This document shows, in pieces, positions 14,831 through 22,154 of a DNA stretch of 41,750 bases. Location of the stretch: assembly GCA_017525875.1 (NCBI GenBank), contig JAFXSG010000024.1, positions 1 through 41,750 of the forward strand, read 5' to 3'. Made by a program: the position numbers and the translations under genes. Each line of letters starts with the position of its first letter. Within the stretch, counting starts at the first letter, position 1. Source of the DNA: Clostridia bacterium. Its GTDB lineage: Bacteria > Bacillota > Clostridia > Christensenellales > CAG-138. The notes under the pieces are model-generated. The model was not told where the DNA came from and did not search any database. It worked only from the letters and a program-made list of their open reading frames with translations.

Positions 14831-15404
14831 TGTAGCCTGCCTCTCTGAACCTCTTTCTGATCCTCTTTATTGCATTTGCAATGGATTCTGAAACCGTCTG
14901 GCTGGAAGTGCCCTCTTTCTCTGCGATCTGGTCAATGCTTTTTCCATCATAGAAGAACAGCTTGATGCGCTGCGCGACTTTTTTAGAAGTTTCTTCTCTG
15001 ATAAACCTGTAAAGCAATCGGATGCATTCATCCTCGATAATACCATCCTCCGGAGAGGGAGAAGACGGCAGCACGCTCTGCATATCGAGAGTTATTGATG
15101 AAGCAATCAGTTCATCCCAAATCTCGGCACTTTCGGTTTCATTCACATTTGCCTCGATAAACATCTCGTCGAGCGCCTCGTCATACGGAGCCTTTTTAAG
15201 ATATTTCCCGTACATGCGCTGGTCTTCCTCGCTGTACAGTTTGGCACGATAGCCGCCTTTCTTCGCGGAGCCCTCACAGCGAGCACCATCATCGGCTTCA
15301 ATGCGTCCTTTCTCACGTTCTGATTCGTTGGAAAACTTGCTGTCCGGAACCTTGCCTGATTTTTTCTTGTCTGCTCCCAACATTAGAAGATCATACTCTT
15401 GCAT
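14814..15404 (-). CDS. Sigma-70 region-4-like regulator
   Basis: 196 aa. The N-terminal half is charged, with no known fold. The C-terminal 75 residues are a sigma-70 region 4-type helix-turn-helix: IKLFFYDGKSIDQIAEKEGT followed by SSQTVSESIANAIKRIRKRF. No region 2 is visible, so it is probably a phage- or ICE-type transcriptional activator rather than a full sigma factor. ATG 15404 is preferred over GTG 15413; neither has a strong ribosome site. It is the first gene of the sigma-like, four HTH, integrase operon and may control it. Confidence 0.75.
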   Translation of the reverse strand: MQEYDLLMLGADKKKSGKVPDSKFSNESEREKGRIEADDGARCEGSAKKGGYRAKLYSEEDQRMYGKYLKKAPYDEALDEMFIEANVNETESAEIWDELIASSITLDMQSVLPSSPSPEDGIIEDECIRLLYRFIREETSKKVAQRIKLFFYDGKSIDQIAEKEGTSSQTVSESIANAIKRIRKRFREAGYNVADI

Positions 15405-15559
15405 ATAAAACACTTTCTATAAGCCTATTGCCTTTGGTCGAGGGGTCAACCGCTCAATGATTGAACCTCGGATGTCCTATTCCCCTGAAAGCCGTTGAGC
15501 CATCGATGATCAGTCGATGCGGTTCCCGCGGTGCTTCGATGGCGCTATCATACACGATT

Positions 15560-15592
15560 CTAATTAAAAAATCCGCAACCCACGGGGTTGCG
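15560..15592 (-). terminator. Terminator A (CGCAACCC hairpin)
   Basis: CGCAACCC (15574-15581) and GGGTTGCG (15585-15592) form an 8-bp stem followed on the minus strand by GATTTTTTAATT. The same stem recurs at 15685-15702. Confidence 0.7.
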
Positions 15593-15667
15593 AGAATTTG
15601 AGGTTAGGATCGCAAGATATAGATAAGTAATGAGTACATAACACTACATGTTGATTCTTAGGGTCAA
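15566..15667 (-). ncRNA. Candidate small RNA between two twin terminators
   Basis: On the minus strand TTGACC (15667-15662), an 18-base spacer and TGTTAT (15643-15638) precede about 65 bases that end in terminator A. No reading frame is seen. The unit lies between terminators A and B, so a short independent transcript is plausible. The promoter is only moderate. Confidence 0.3.
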
Positions 15668-15671
15668 AATG

Positions 15672-15702
15672 TGATAAAAAACTCGCAACCCCCGTGGGTT
15701 GC
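15672..15702 (-). terminator. Terminator B (GCAACCC hairpin)
   Basis: GCAACCC (15685-15691) and GGGTTGC (15696-15702), followed on the minus strand by GAGTTTTTTATC. It is a near copy of terminator A. Confidence 0.65.
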
Positions 15703-15736
15703 ACAAATGAAAAAATATATTTTACGTGAGCTGCTA

Positions 15737-15787
15737 ACAGAACAAAAGAAGTCCCGCCCATGTACAGTGGGAAGGACTTCGTTTTTT
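15737..15787. terminator. Bidirectional terminator
   Basis: GAAGTCC (15748-15754) / GGACTTC (15774-15780) with an inner CCC/GGG pair. It has GTTTTTT on the plus side and TTTTGTT on the minus side. It ends transcription from the small minus-strand ORF at 15844-16050. Confidence 0.65.
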
Positions 15788-15843
15788 GGAGAAGAGCGAT
15801 GGTATTGAATAGCGTTTATCATCATTTGGACCTTCGCATTAGT

Positions 15844-16050
15844 CTAATTGAACATTTCATCCAACACTCTGTGAACTTCCTCCTCGGTTGTCTCGTCGGA
15901 GTAACGTAACTTCTTCGTGGAAAAGTTTGTCCGCCACTCCCAATTGTCCTTCTTGGGATACTTATTTGAATATGTTCGAGCAATTCTATCAACAACTGAC
16001 GTTACTTTCATTTCTATTTTCACTCTAAGCATATCGCATGCATTTACCAA
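15844..16050 (-). CDS. Hypothetical protein or gene remnant
   Basis: 68 codons from TTG 16050 (alternatively ATG 16032), ending DETTEEEVHRVLDEMFN. There is no clear ribosome site. The frame extends only six more codons upstream before a stop, and the sequence enters as if in the middle of a protein (RKDWLVNACDMLRVK). It is probably the C-terminal remnant of a larger element gene. A terminator follows. Family not recognised. Confidence 0.35.
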   Translation of the reverse strand: MVNACDMLRVKIEMKVTSVVDRIARTYSNKYPKKDNWEWRTNFSTKKLRYSDETTEEEVHRVLDEMFN

Positions 16051-16437
16051 CCAATCTTTTCGGAATAGCTATCCTGTTTCAGATCCCCGCATGCCTGTGC
16101 CGAGCCGTCCAATGCTGTGAAGCGTTCAAAACGGAAGTATCATTATGCTGTTGCCCGAGTTGGCTATTCAGTTGTCAAAGAACTCAGAGAGCCTTGAGCA
16201 TTGCCCTCTAATAACTAGCTTGAAAAATGAGCCAAAATCAGGATGGACGAAATAATATATTTCTTGCAGGAAATGGTTAACCTCAAAAAATGCTTATGAA
16301 TGCTATAAAAATTGAACAAGCTGAGAAATGTTCTCGAACGACAAAAAAGCTCCAAATCGACGATTTGGAGCTGAAAAGTCAGGCCGAGAAGCCAAAACGT
16401 ATAATGCGGGTTTCAAATACGGTCAAAATGAAGCGAT
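16051..16437. other. Gene-free stretch inside the right end of the element
   Basis: No supported gene. A plus-strand open stretch around 16097-16188 reads like a protein fragment (AVKRSKRKYHYAVARVGYSV) but has no start signal, so it is at most a relic. A 12-bp perfect hairpin terminator lies at 16348-16372. Confidence 0.4.
16338..16372 (-). terminator. Terminator in the right arm
   Basis: AGCTCCAAATCG (16348-16359) and CGATTTGGAGCT (16361-16372) form a perfect 12-bp stem followed by TTTTTTGTCG on the minus strand. It stops transcripts entering from the tRNA side. Confidence 0.75.
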
Positions 16438-16456
16438 TGTAGTAAAATTGTAGTAA
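16438..16456 (+). repeat. Right copy of 19-bp direct repeat
   Basis: Exact copy of 1017-1035 (TGTAGTAAAATTGTAGTAA). Confidence 0.8.
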
Positions 16457-16599
16457 AGTAGGTTTTGCCCGACCGCATTGGAATCGGATAAATGCGTTCT
16501 AATGCGGTCGCCATAAGGGGGCCTTTAAGTTGATATGAGTAGTGAAGGATAGGAGAATTGGTTCTAATGCGGTCGTTTTAAGGTCAAAAAGAGCAAAAG

Positions 16600-16636
16600 A
16601 AAAAGTCTTAAAAACCCAATGCTTTTAAGACTTTTT
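16600..16636 (-). terminator. Terminator of the complete tRNA-Arg
   Basis: AAAAAGTCTTAAAA (16600-16613) pairs perfectly with TTTTAAGACTTTTT (16623-16636), directly 3' of the tRNA. Confidence 0.75.
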
Positions 16637-16638
16637 CG

Positions 16639-16715
16639 TGGCACACTTGTCGGGATTCGAACCCGAGACCTTCCGCTTAGGAGGCGGACGCTCTATCCTG
16701 CTGAGCTACAAGTGC
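16639..16715 (-). tRNA. tRNA-Arg (anticodon CCT)
   Basis: 77 bases with encoded CCA. Acceptor GCACTTG/CAAGTGT (one G-U), D arm GCTC/GAGC, anticodon stem TCCGC/GCGGA with loop CTCCTAA (anticodon CCT), T arm TCGGG-TTCGAAT-CCCGA. All arms pair. The gene has its own terminator but no clear promoter immediately upstream; the native promoter lies 136 bases away, beyond a duplicated 5' half. It therefore looks like an element-borne replacement copy read from the host promoter. Confidence 0.95.
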
Positions 16716-16772
16716 ATTTCATTTTCTAATGCGGTCGCACTTTGACCTTATTTGACACAAGCACATTCCCCA

Positions 16773-16810
16773 TAGGAGGCGGACGCTCTATCCTGCTGAG
16801 CTACAAGTGC
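16773..16810 (-). pseudogene. 5' half of tRNA-Arg(CCT), right attachment site (attR)
   Basis: 42 bp (16773-16814) are identical to 16678-16719: the 5' acceptor strand, D arm, 5' anticodon stem and loop down to TAGGAG, plus 4 bases of leader. Then it breaks into unrelated sequence (CACATTCCCCA). The native promoter is directly upstream. It is read as the original tRNA's 5' half, with its other half at 831-876. Confidence 0.8.
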
Positions 16811-16850
16811 ATTTTGTATTTGTATGCTGAGTCAAACGCTCAACAGAAGT

Positions 16851-16879
16851 ATTATACCCAGTTGTTGCGGCAATGTCAA
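16851..16879 (-). promoter_or_regulatory. Consensus promoter of the tRNA-Arg locus
   Basis: Minus strand TTGACA (16879-16874), 17-base spacer, TATAAT (16856-16851): a perfect match at both boxes. It drives the 5' half and, by read-through, the complete tRNA. Confidence 0.9.
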
Positions 16880-16995
16880 TGACAAAATCAAGGAAGGCAT
16901 AAATATATCAACCTTTGTCCGGTTTCGGCAAGGGTTGACAGGTTATTGACTTAGAATGCAGCGCCGGAGCGAGGTTTTCGATTGACGCTGCGTTT

Positions 16996-17469
16996 TCACA
17001 GCAGCGGGGAGAGCTGACAGGAAATGGTCCCGGCAAGCAGTTCTATGCCGGCTTTGTCGTCATCCGTGAAGCGGTCGAAAACCGGGCTGTCGATATCGAG
17101 CACGCCGAATACGCTCCCGTCGGTGCGGCGGAGAGGAACGACGATCTCGGAATTCGAGTCGCAGTCACAGGCAATATGGCCCGGGAATTCGTGGACGTCC
17201 TTAACGACAAGCGTGCGGTTTTCAGCCGCGGCAGTGCCGCAGACTCCCCTGCCAAGCGGTATCTCAATGCATGCGGGTTTGCCCTGGAACGGCGCGAGGA
17301 CAAGCTTCTCCTCCCCCGCTTTGCCTTCGATCATGTAAAACCCTGCCCAGTTCAGGTTGTCAATGTTCTGCCAGATAAGCGCGGAAGCATTGGCAAGGCT
17401 CGCAGTTATGTGCGGAACGCCCGAAAGCAGTGCTTCGAGCTGTGAATTCAGTTCACGGTAGTCGATCAT
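16996..17469 (-). CDS. msrC: Free methionine-(R)-sulfoxide reductase (GAF domain)
   Basis: 157 aa, a single GAF domain. Three cysteines C67, C77 and C101 (PACIEIPLGRGVCGTAAAE, HIACDCDSN) have the 10 and 24 residue spacings of the catalytic cysteines known in fRMsr enzymes. The enzyme reduces free L-methionine-R-sulfoxide with thioredoxin. ATG 17469 is 8 bases after AAAGGA; ATG 17478 would have no spacing. A much longer in-frame ORF to 18033 is antisense to the TauE gene and rejected. It has its own promoter at 17498-17526. Confidence 0.92.
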   Translation of the reverse strand: MIDYRELNSQLEALLSGVPHITASLANASALIWQNIDNLNWAGFYMIEGKAGEEKLVLAPFQGKPACIEIPLGRGVCGTAAAENRTLVVKDVHEFPGHIACDCDSNSEIVVPLRRTDGSVFGVLDIDSPVFDRFTDDDKAGIELLAGTISCQLSPLL

Positions 17470-17497
17470 TTCAATCATCCTTTCTTCTTTTGCCCAT

Positions 17498-17526
17498 ATC
17501 ATAACACAGCGTTGGATCGCATTCAA
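17498..17526 (-). promoter_or_regulatory. Promoter of the fRMsr gene
   Basis: TTGAAT (17526-17521), 17-base spacer, TATGAT (17503-17498), minus strand. A TATAAT at 17560-17565 on the plus strand probably serves the divergent TauE gene. Confidence 0.75.
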
Positions 17527-17596
17527 TAGCTGCGTCTGTTCACAGAGCAAAAACGATGTTATAATATGGAAAACATTCTTCAAAGGAGCAAGGCGG

Positions 17597-18370
17597 ATGA
17601 CACCCACGGTATGGACGTATCTGATCGTTTGCCCGCTCGTTCTGCTTGCCGGGTTCGTTGACTCCGTTGCAGGCGGCGGCGGGATCATTTCGCTGCCCGC
17701 GTATCTGCTTGCGGGAATACCTGTCAAGCTTGCCGCAGGCACGAACAAGCTGGCGAACGGCTGCGGCACGGCGCTTGCGGCTTTCAAATACGCAAAGAGC
17801 GGCAACGTTGACTGGAGCTGCGCCATTCCCGCAGCAGTGTTTTCGCTCGCAGGCTCGACGCTTGGGACCTCTCTTGCGGTGTATTTGCGCGATGAAGTGT
17901 TGAAGTTCATCATCCTTGCAGCGCTGCCGATCGCCGCACTGATCCTGTTTTTCATTCGCAAGACCGAGAGCGGCAAGCCCGAAAAGCCGAGAAACAAGGT
18001 CATTCTGTACTCCGCGCTCATCGGCTTCGGCATAGGCTGCTACGACGGGCTTATCGGTCCCGGTACAGGTACTTTCCTTACGATGGCCTTTGCTCTCGTG
18101 CTCAATTTCACGCTGCTCAAGTCCTCCGGCTGTGCACGCATGGCGAACCTTGCCTCCAACATCGCTTCGCTCGTCGTCTATCTTTCCCACGGGGACGTGA
18201 TGTTTTCCGTCGGTATTCCCGCCATCGCCTGCTCGATGCTCGGGAACTGGCTCGGTTCGCGCTTCGCAATCCGCGGCGGGAGTCCCAAGATCCGGCTCGT
18301 GATGTTCGCCGTACTCGGCCTGCTGTTCGTCAAGACCGCGCTCGAGCTGTTCGGCGTTATCGATTTTTAA
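17597..18370 (+). CDS. TauE/SafE-family membrane transporter
   Basis: 257 aa with about eight hydrophobic segments. The conserved N-terminal FVDSVAGGGGIISLPAYLLAG and the mid-protein GCYDGLIGPGTGTFLTMAF are the twin signature repeats of the TauE/SafE sulfite/organosulfonate exporter family in the cytoplasmic membrane. Substrate cannot be told from sequence. AAAGGAG precedes ATG 17597. It is divergent from the fRMsr gene and followed by a 83-base gap before the sigma factor gene. Confidence 0.93.
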   Translation: MTPTVWTYLIVCPLVLLAGFVDSVAGGGGIISLPAYLLAGIPVKLAAGTNKLANGCGTALAAFKYAKSGNVDWSCAIPAAVFSLAGSTLGTSLAVYLRDEVLKFIILAALPIAALILFFIRKTESGKPEKPRNKVILYSALIGFGIGCYDGLIGPGTGTFLTMAFALVLNFTLLKSSGCARMANLASNIASLVVYLSHGDVMFSVGIPAIACSMLGNWLGSRFAIRGGSPKIRLVMFAVLGLLFVKTALELFGVIDF

Positions 18371-18453
18371 TTTTTTCCCTATTTTAGTTTTATAACTGTA
18401 AGATTTCATCTCTTCCGTTGAATTGATAAGTGTAAACCGATGCGGAGGAAATA

Positions 18454-19011
18454 ATGGACGATCGATCTTTGATGGAACTGCTCCGGCACGACCCGGAGCG
18501 CGGCTTCTGCGAGCTGACGCGCCTCTATTCGGGGCTCGTCTGCGCGGTCGTGCGCGGAAAGCTTGCGGGTGTATGTCCGGAGGCCGACATCGAGGATTGC
18601 GCCGCAGAAGCTTTTTCTGAGTTCTATCGAATGAGTGATTCATTTGACGCGCAGCGCGGCAGCATTCGTGCACTGCTTGCGGCGATCGCGCGGCGGCGGG
18701 CGGTCAATCTTTATCGCAAGACCATACGCGAAAAAGCGATCCGCTCGTATTCGGAAGCGGATGACAGGGCGGATGACTCGCCATCCCCTGCCGAGAATGC
18801 GGAGCAAGCTGAGGAAAGGCGGACGCTGCTTGAAGAAGTGAAAGCGCTGGGCGAGCCCGACCGCGAGATCATCATCCGCAAGTATTACCTGGCGGAGAGC
18901 ACGAAGTCCATTGCCAAACGGCTTGGGATGAAGCCGTCGGCGGTTGACACGCGGGCACACCGCGCTGTTTTGAGGCTTAAAAACAAGCTTGGAGGAAACG
19001 ATGAAAACTGA
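18454..19011 (+). CDS. ECF-like RNA polymerase sigma factor
   Basis: 185 aa. Region 2 includes IEDCAAEAFSEFYRM and an arginine-rich helix AIARRRAVNLYRKTIREKA. Region 4 (residues about 125-180) has LLEEVKALGEPDREIIIRKYYL and the recognition helix STKSIAKRLGMKPSAVDTRAHRA. Start GGAGGAAATA-ATG. It overlaps the next gene by 11 bases. Together they form a sigma/anti-sigma pair that probably controls the lipoprotein-ABC run downstream. Confidence 0.93.
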   Translation: MDDRSLMELLRHDPERGFCELTRLYSGLVCAVVRGKLAGVCPEADIEDCAAEAFSEFYRMSDSFDAQRGSIRALLAAIARRRAVNLYRKTIREKAIRSYSEADDRADDSPSPAENAEQAEERRTLLEEVKALGEPDREIIIRKYYLAESTKSIAKRLGMKPSAVDTRAHRAVLRLKNKLGGNDEN

Positions 19012-20731
19012 GGATAGGATAATTGCCGCATTTGACGCGGCGGAACCCGCGGAGCTTGACGAACTGCTCGACGGGATCAAAACACAGGCCGATGCTTTTC
19101 AGTCCCGGCGGATAAAGCGGGCGGCGCTTGCAAAGAGCGGCCTTTGCAAAACCGGCAGGGCACGGCCCCTGTCAGGGATGGCAAAGCGGTTCATCGCCGC
19201 AGCTGCTGTGCTTCTGATCGTGTTCGGTGTGTCGTTCGGCGTGACGGCCTATGCAAAAGAAGCGAAGGAGTATAACGAAGCCGTGCAGTTTTTCAAAGAA
19301 AATGACCTGCCCTTAGAAGGGCTGACGAGAAGCGAGGTCAAGAGCGTGTATCGCGACGTCACCATCTACCTCTATCCGCTTTCGGAGATGCGCGCGGCGC
19401 TTGAGAACGGAGAATACGATTTCAGCGGATCGAAGGCCGAATACCACGTGTCCGGAGTCGAATTCCATTTCGGCACGGCGTCGCCCGACGATTATTCCGT
19501 GCTCTGGTCCGGCAAGAGCTTCGACAGCCTGCGCGAGAGCGAGAACGTATACGCCGCGAGCCTTTGCGGCGGTCTGGTCTCGCTCGACGATGGCGGGGTG
19601 CATTATGAAATCGGCCATGAATACTCGGAAGAGGCCGGAGTTGACGGCGTCGGCAGCGCGACGCTCACCAAGTTCGAGCGCGGCGAAGAGGTTTGGAAGG
19701 ACAGATTCGATTATTCGACGATAGACGTCTTCGAGGTATTCGACGACTGCGTCGTCATCGCCGGAATGCGCGGCAAAGATCCCGCCCGCGGCATCGGCTT
19801 TATCGCAAGGCATGACGACGAAGGGCTCCGGATCCAGCATACCGGCAGTTCCTTCGATTCCCGCAGAGTCGTCGCGATCGCGGAAAACGGGGACGGCAGT
19901 TTCACGCTTTTCACCCGCGAGTTCGACGGGAAAGCGTATTCGATCCGGATGCTCCGTTACTCGCACGAGCTCGAGCCGCTTTCCGAGGCGGAGGTCTTCT
20001 GTCCCGAAGGTTATTACGCGGTCCGCGCGGTGCGCTACGGCGAAGGCTATGCGCTGCTGCTGCAGGCTTCATTTTGGGATTGGAGCGAGCAGAACGGCGA
20101 AATGGTGCGACAGCTCGTTGAATTCACGGATGCGGACGGCAATGTGACGAATTCCCTGCCGGCGGCGCTCGACACGGTCGCAAGGGAAGCGCTTGAAGCG
20201 CGCGATACGGAAGGCGCGTCCCCTGACAGCCCCGCTGCGATGCTTTCGATCGACCTTGAGGACAGCTGCTTCGTCATCACGGATATGGCCGAATACGGCG
20301 GCAAGCTGTTCTTCTCCGGCTACGCGCTTCCTAAGGGCGGCTACACGTACGGCGACGAACCGAACCCGAGCAGCCACCACGACGAGATAACGCCGCTCAT
20401 CACGGGCTTCTCCGTGTTCGGCATGACGGATGCGGAGTTTACCGAGCTCGTTCGGGCAAATTACACGGCGCTGCTCATCGAGTTCGATCCCATACGGCAG
20501 AAGCCTACCGCTCTCTATCTTGAAGCCGGGGCGCTCGGCAACGCGCTTCGCGTCGACGTCCTGGGGCGGCTCACGTGGAACGTGTGCTCGATTCGCAGCG
20601 CGGTCTTCTCCCCCGCCACGAGCTCATTCAGCGTCAAGGCGGACACAGCGGTCGCGGAATACAAATTCAACAGATTCACCGACTCCGTCCACGCCTCCGA
20701 TACCGGTGCAAGGACGACGATCCTCAGATAA
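19001..20731 (+). CDS. Membrane anti-sigma-like protein with large extracellular domain
   Basis: 576 aa. The N-terminal 60 residues are cytoplasmic and charged (MKTEDRIIAAFDAAEPAELD), placed like an anti-sigma domain. One transmembrane helix follows (about 63-85, FIAAAAVLLIVFGVSFGVTAYA). About 490 extracellular residues rich in beta-strand patterns, aromatic residues and acidic turns follow, suggestive of a beta-propeller sensor. ATG 19001 (GGAGG site) lies inside the sigma gene end, a coupling usual for sigma/anti-sigma pairs. The anti-sigma role is inferred from position and topology; no zinc HCC motif is present. Confidence 0.7.
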   Translation: MKTEDRIIAAFDAAEPAELDELLDGIKTQADAFQSRRIKRAALAKSGLCKTGRARPLSGMAKRFIAAAAVLLIVFGVSFGVTAYAKEAKEYNEAVQFFKENDLPLEGLTRSEVKSVYRDVTIYLYPLSEMRAALENGEYDFSGSKAEYHVSGVEFHFGTASPDDYSVLWSGKSFDSLRESENVYAASLCGGLVSLDDGGVHYEIGHEYSEEAGVDGVGSATLTKFERGEEVWKDRFDYSTIDVFEVFDDCVVIAGMRGKDPARGIGFIARHDDEGLRIQHTGSSFDSRRVVAIAENGDGSFTLFTREFDGKAYSIRMLRYSHELEPLSEAEVFCPEGYYAVRAVRYGEGYALLLQASFWDWSEQNGEMVRQLVEFTDADGNVTNSLPAALDTVAREALEARDTEGASPDSPAAMLSIDLEDSCFVITDMAEYGGKLFFSGYALPKGGYTYGDEPNPSSHHDEITPLITGFSVFGMTDAEFTELVRANYTALLIEFDPIRQKPTALYLEAGALGNALRVDVLGRLTWNVCSIRSAVFSPATSSFSVKADTAVAEYKFNRFTDSVHASDTGARTTILR

Positions 20732-20788
20732 ACGCACAACTGCATTATCGGCACCTTTCGACTTCGGGAAAAAGACGCGAGGTTTATT

Positions 20789-22144
20789 ATGAATACCAAA
20801 AAAACGATCATTCTTGTTTTATGCGCGCTTTTGCTGCTCCCGCTCGCATGCACGCACGGTGAAAGCGGCCTTCCCGCAAACCCTTCCCCCGCCCCGACCG
20901 AAACGGCGAACGGCGAAACGAGCGCCGCGCCCGCTGTGAGCGAGCCTCCCGCGGGAAAACAGTACGTTTACGATCTGCGCCTCACGACGCTGAACGAGCT
21001 GGCGATCCATAACGACATCGTCGAGACGAACGACTCGATCTTTCTCATCTGCGGAGGCTACCTGTATTTCAGCGATAAGGAATACAAGGATTTCATGCCG
21101 CTGTGCTCAAAACCGAACTGCTTTCACAACGATGACGAGTGCGACGCGAGGCTCGATACGAAGAACGGCATCTGGCTCTACGGAAGCTATATCTGGTACG
21201 TAAGCAGCGAACGCGGGATATTCGACGACGCGAACAGGGATCAGCTCTGGCTTTGCCGCATGCGCGTCGACGGTACGAAGCACGAGCGCGTGCTCAAGTT
21301 TTACGAGGAGGATCACGATTTCATCGTCAAGATGAACAGCTGGACTTTTTACAGCTCGAACAAGTATCTCTATGCGAATCATACGGTGTGTGACCACGCA
21401 TACGTCTTCGCCGAAGACGCAAAGACCGAGACAGAGCTGTACATCATCGATCTGGAGACGCTTGAGGTAAAGAACGCAAAGCAACACGAGCTCAACGTCT
21501 CGGCGATAGCGTGGGGCGACGGCGACCTCGTTTACTGCATCGGCGTCAAGGATGTCGGGGATCCGGACTACGACGGCGAGCAAACCCTGGCGACCGGCAG
21601 TCAAAAGACGCTGCTGGTGTATGATTTTCGTAACGACGAGCTTGAATTCATCGGCTTCCTTGAGGGACGCGGGCGTTTTGATCCGTGGAACGGCAGCTGC
21701 GGCGTGGTCGGAAACGATTTCCTGTATTTGAGATGGGATATCGAGGCGGATACGAACAATCTTTGGGCGATGGACGTCGTGACCGGCGAATGCAGACTCA
21801 TCGTGTCCAAACCAAGAACGGAGTTCCTCGCATTGATTTACGACTGGACTAACGGTATTTTCTTCGGTTCAAGCAAGGTCCCGGGCTGCGAGGGCTTCTT
21901 TGCCTATGACCTCGTCGGTGAGGAGATCGCGCATATCCCCTATGAAGGCATGCCCGAGGATTTCCTCGACGGACAGGTGAATTTCCATACAGACAGCTAT
22001 ATCTTCAACTGCCCGAAGTACGTGCCGTCCGGAGAAGAGGGAGAAGAGAGCGGATTCGATACCTTCTATACCGTTCCGACGTGGTTCCTCGATAAACATG
22101 ATATCGGTACGGACGAGCTCATGTGGAGACGGTGGGAGCCGTAA
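20789..22144 (+). CDS. Lipoprotein 1 of a tandem family (C-x4-C-x-H-x4-C)
   Basis: 451 aa. A lipoprotein signal ends in LPLAC (C21), then comes a Pro/Ala/Glu-rich linker. The rest is repetitive beta-rich sequence (YLYFSDKEYKDF, LYIIDLETLEV), likely a beta-propeller on the outer face of the membrane. It carries MPLCSKPNCFHNDDEC, with C106, C111, H113 and C118 spaced exactly as in the two downstream paralogues. All three end in a nearly identical DE-LMWRRWEP. Function unknown; a metal-binding or disulfide-stabilised knuckle is possible. GAGG precedes ATG 20789. Confidence 0.75.
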   Translation: MNTKKTIILVLCALLLLPLACTHGESGLPANPSPAPTETANGETSAAPAVSEPPAGKQYVYDLRLTTLNELAIHNDIVETNDSIFLICGGYLYFSDKEYKDFMPLCSKPNCFHNDDECDARLDTKNGIWLYGSYIWYVSSERGIFDDANRDQLWLCRMRVDGTKHERVLKFYEEDHDFIVKMNSWTFYSSNKYLYANHTVCDHAYVFAEDAKTETELYIIDLETLEVKNAKQHELNVSAIAWGDGDLVYCIGVKDVGDPDYDGEQTLATGSQKTLLVYDFRNDELEFIGFLEGRGRFDPWNGSCGVVGNDFLYLRWDIEADTNNLWAMDVVTGECRLIVSKPRTEFLALIYDWTNGIFFGSSKVPGCEGFFAYDLVGEEIAHIPYEGMPEDFLDGQVNFHTDSYIFNCPKYVPSGEEGEESGFDTFYTVPTWFLDKHDIGTDELMWRRWEP

Positions 22145-22154
22145 AGAATGCGGA

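Larger units (their letters stand above)
16470..16737. repeat. Right cluster of TTCYAATGCGGTCG arm-type repeats
   Basis: Four 14-bp copies: 16470-16483 (inverted, TTCCAATGCGGTCG), 16497-16510, 16562-16575 and 16724-16737 (all TTCTAATGCGGTCG). The last lies beyond the complete tRNA, which places that tRNA inside the element. The left cluster has TTCCAATGCCGTCG. Confidence 0.75.
871..16778. mobile_element. Putative 15.9-kb integrative element in tRNA-Arg(CCT)
   Basis: The left edge is a tRNA 3' half ending in the anticodon loop. The right edge is the TAGGAG of a tRNA 5' half (16773-16778). The two edges share TAGGAG, the plausible crossover. Near both ends lie a direct repeat TGTAGTAAAATTGTAGTAA (1017-1035 and 16438-16456) and several TTCYAATGCSGTCG repeats, expected of recombinase arm sites. 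Inside is a tyrosine recombinase with excisionase-like genes, and nearly all genes point the same way. No conjugation, replication or capsid genes are visible, so it looks like a non-autonomous island or satellite carrying redox cargo. The att arrangement is seen directly; that everything between is one element is inferred. Confidence 0.65.

Noticed and set aside
14814-15404. Full-length sigma factor
   Set aside because: Only a region-4-like helix-turn-helix is visible; no region 2 or -10 recognition helix was found in the N-terminal half.
16097-16188. Plus-strand fragment resembling a basic protein (AVKRSKRKYHYAVARVGYSV)
   Set aside because: No start codon with a ribosome site and a stop soon after; at most a relic, with no family recognised.
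17540-18673. Long minus-strand frames opposite the TauE and sigma genes
   Set aside because: They are antisense to genes with clear family motifs and ribosome sites, and their translations are Arg/Gly/Ala-rich shadow sequences.
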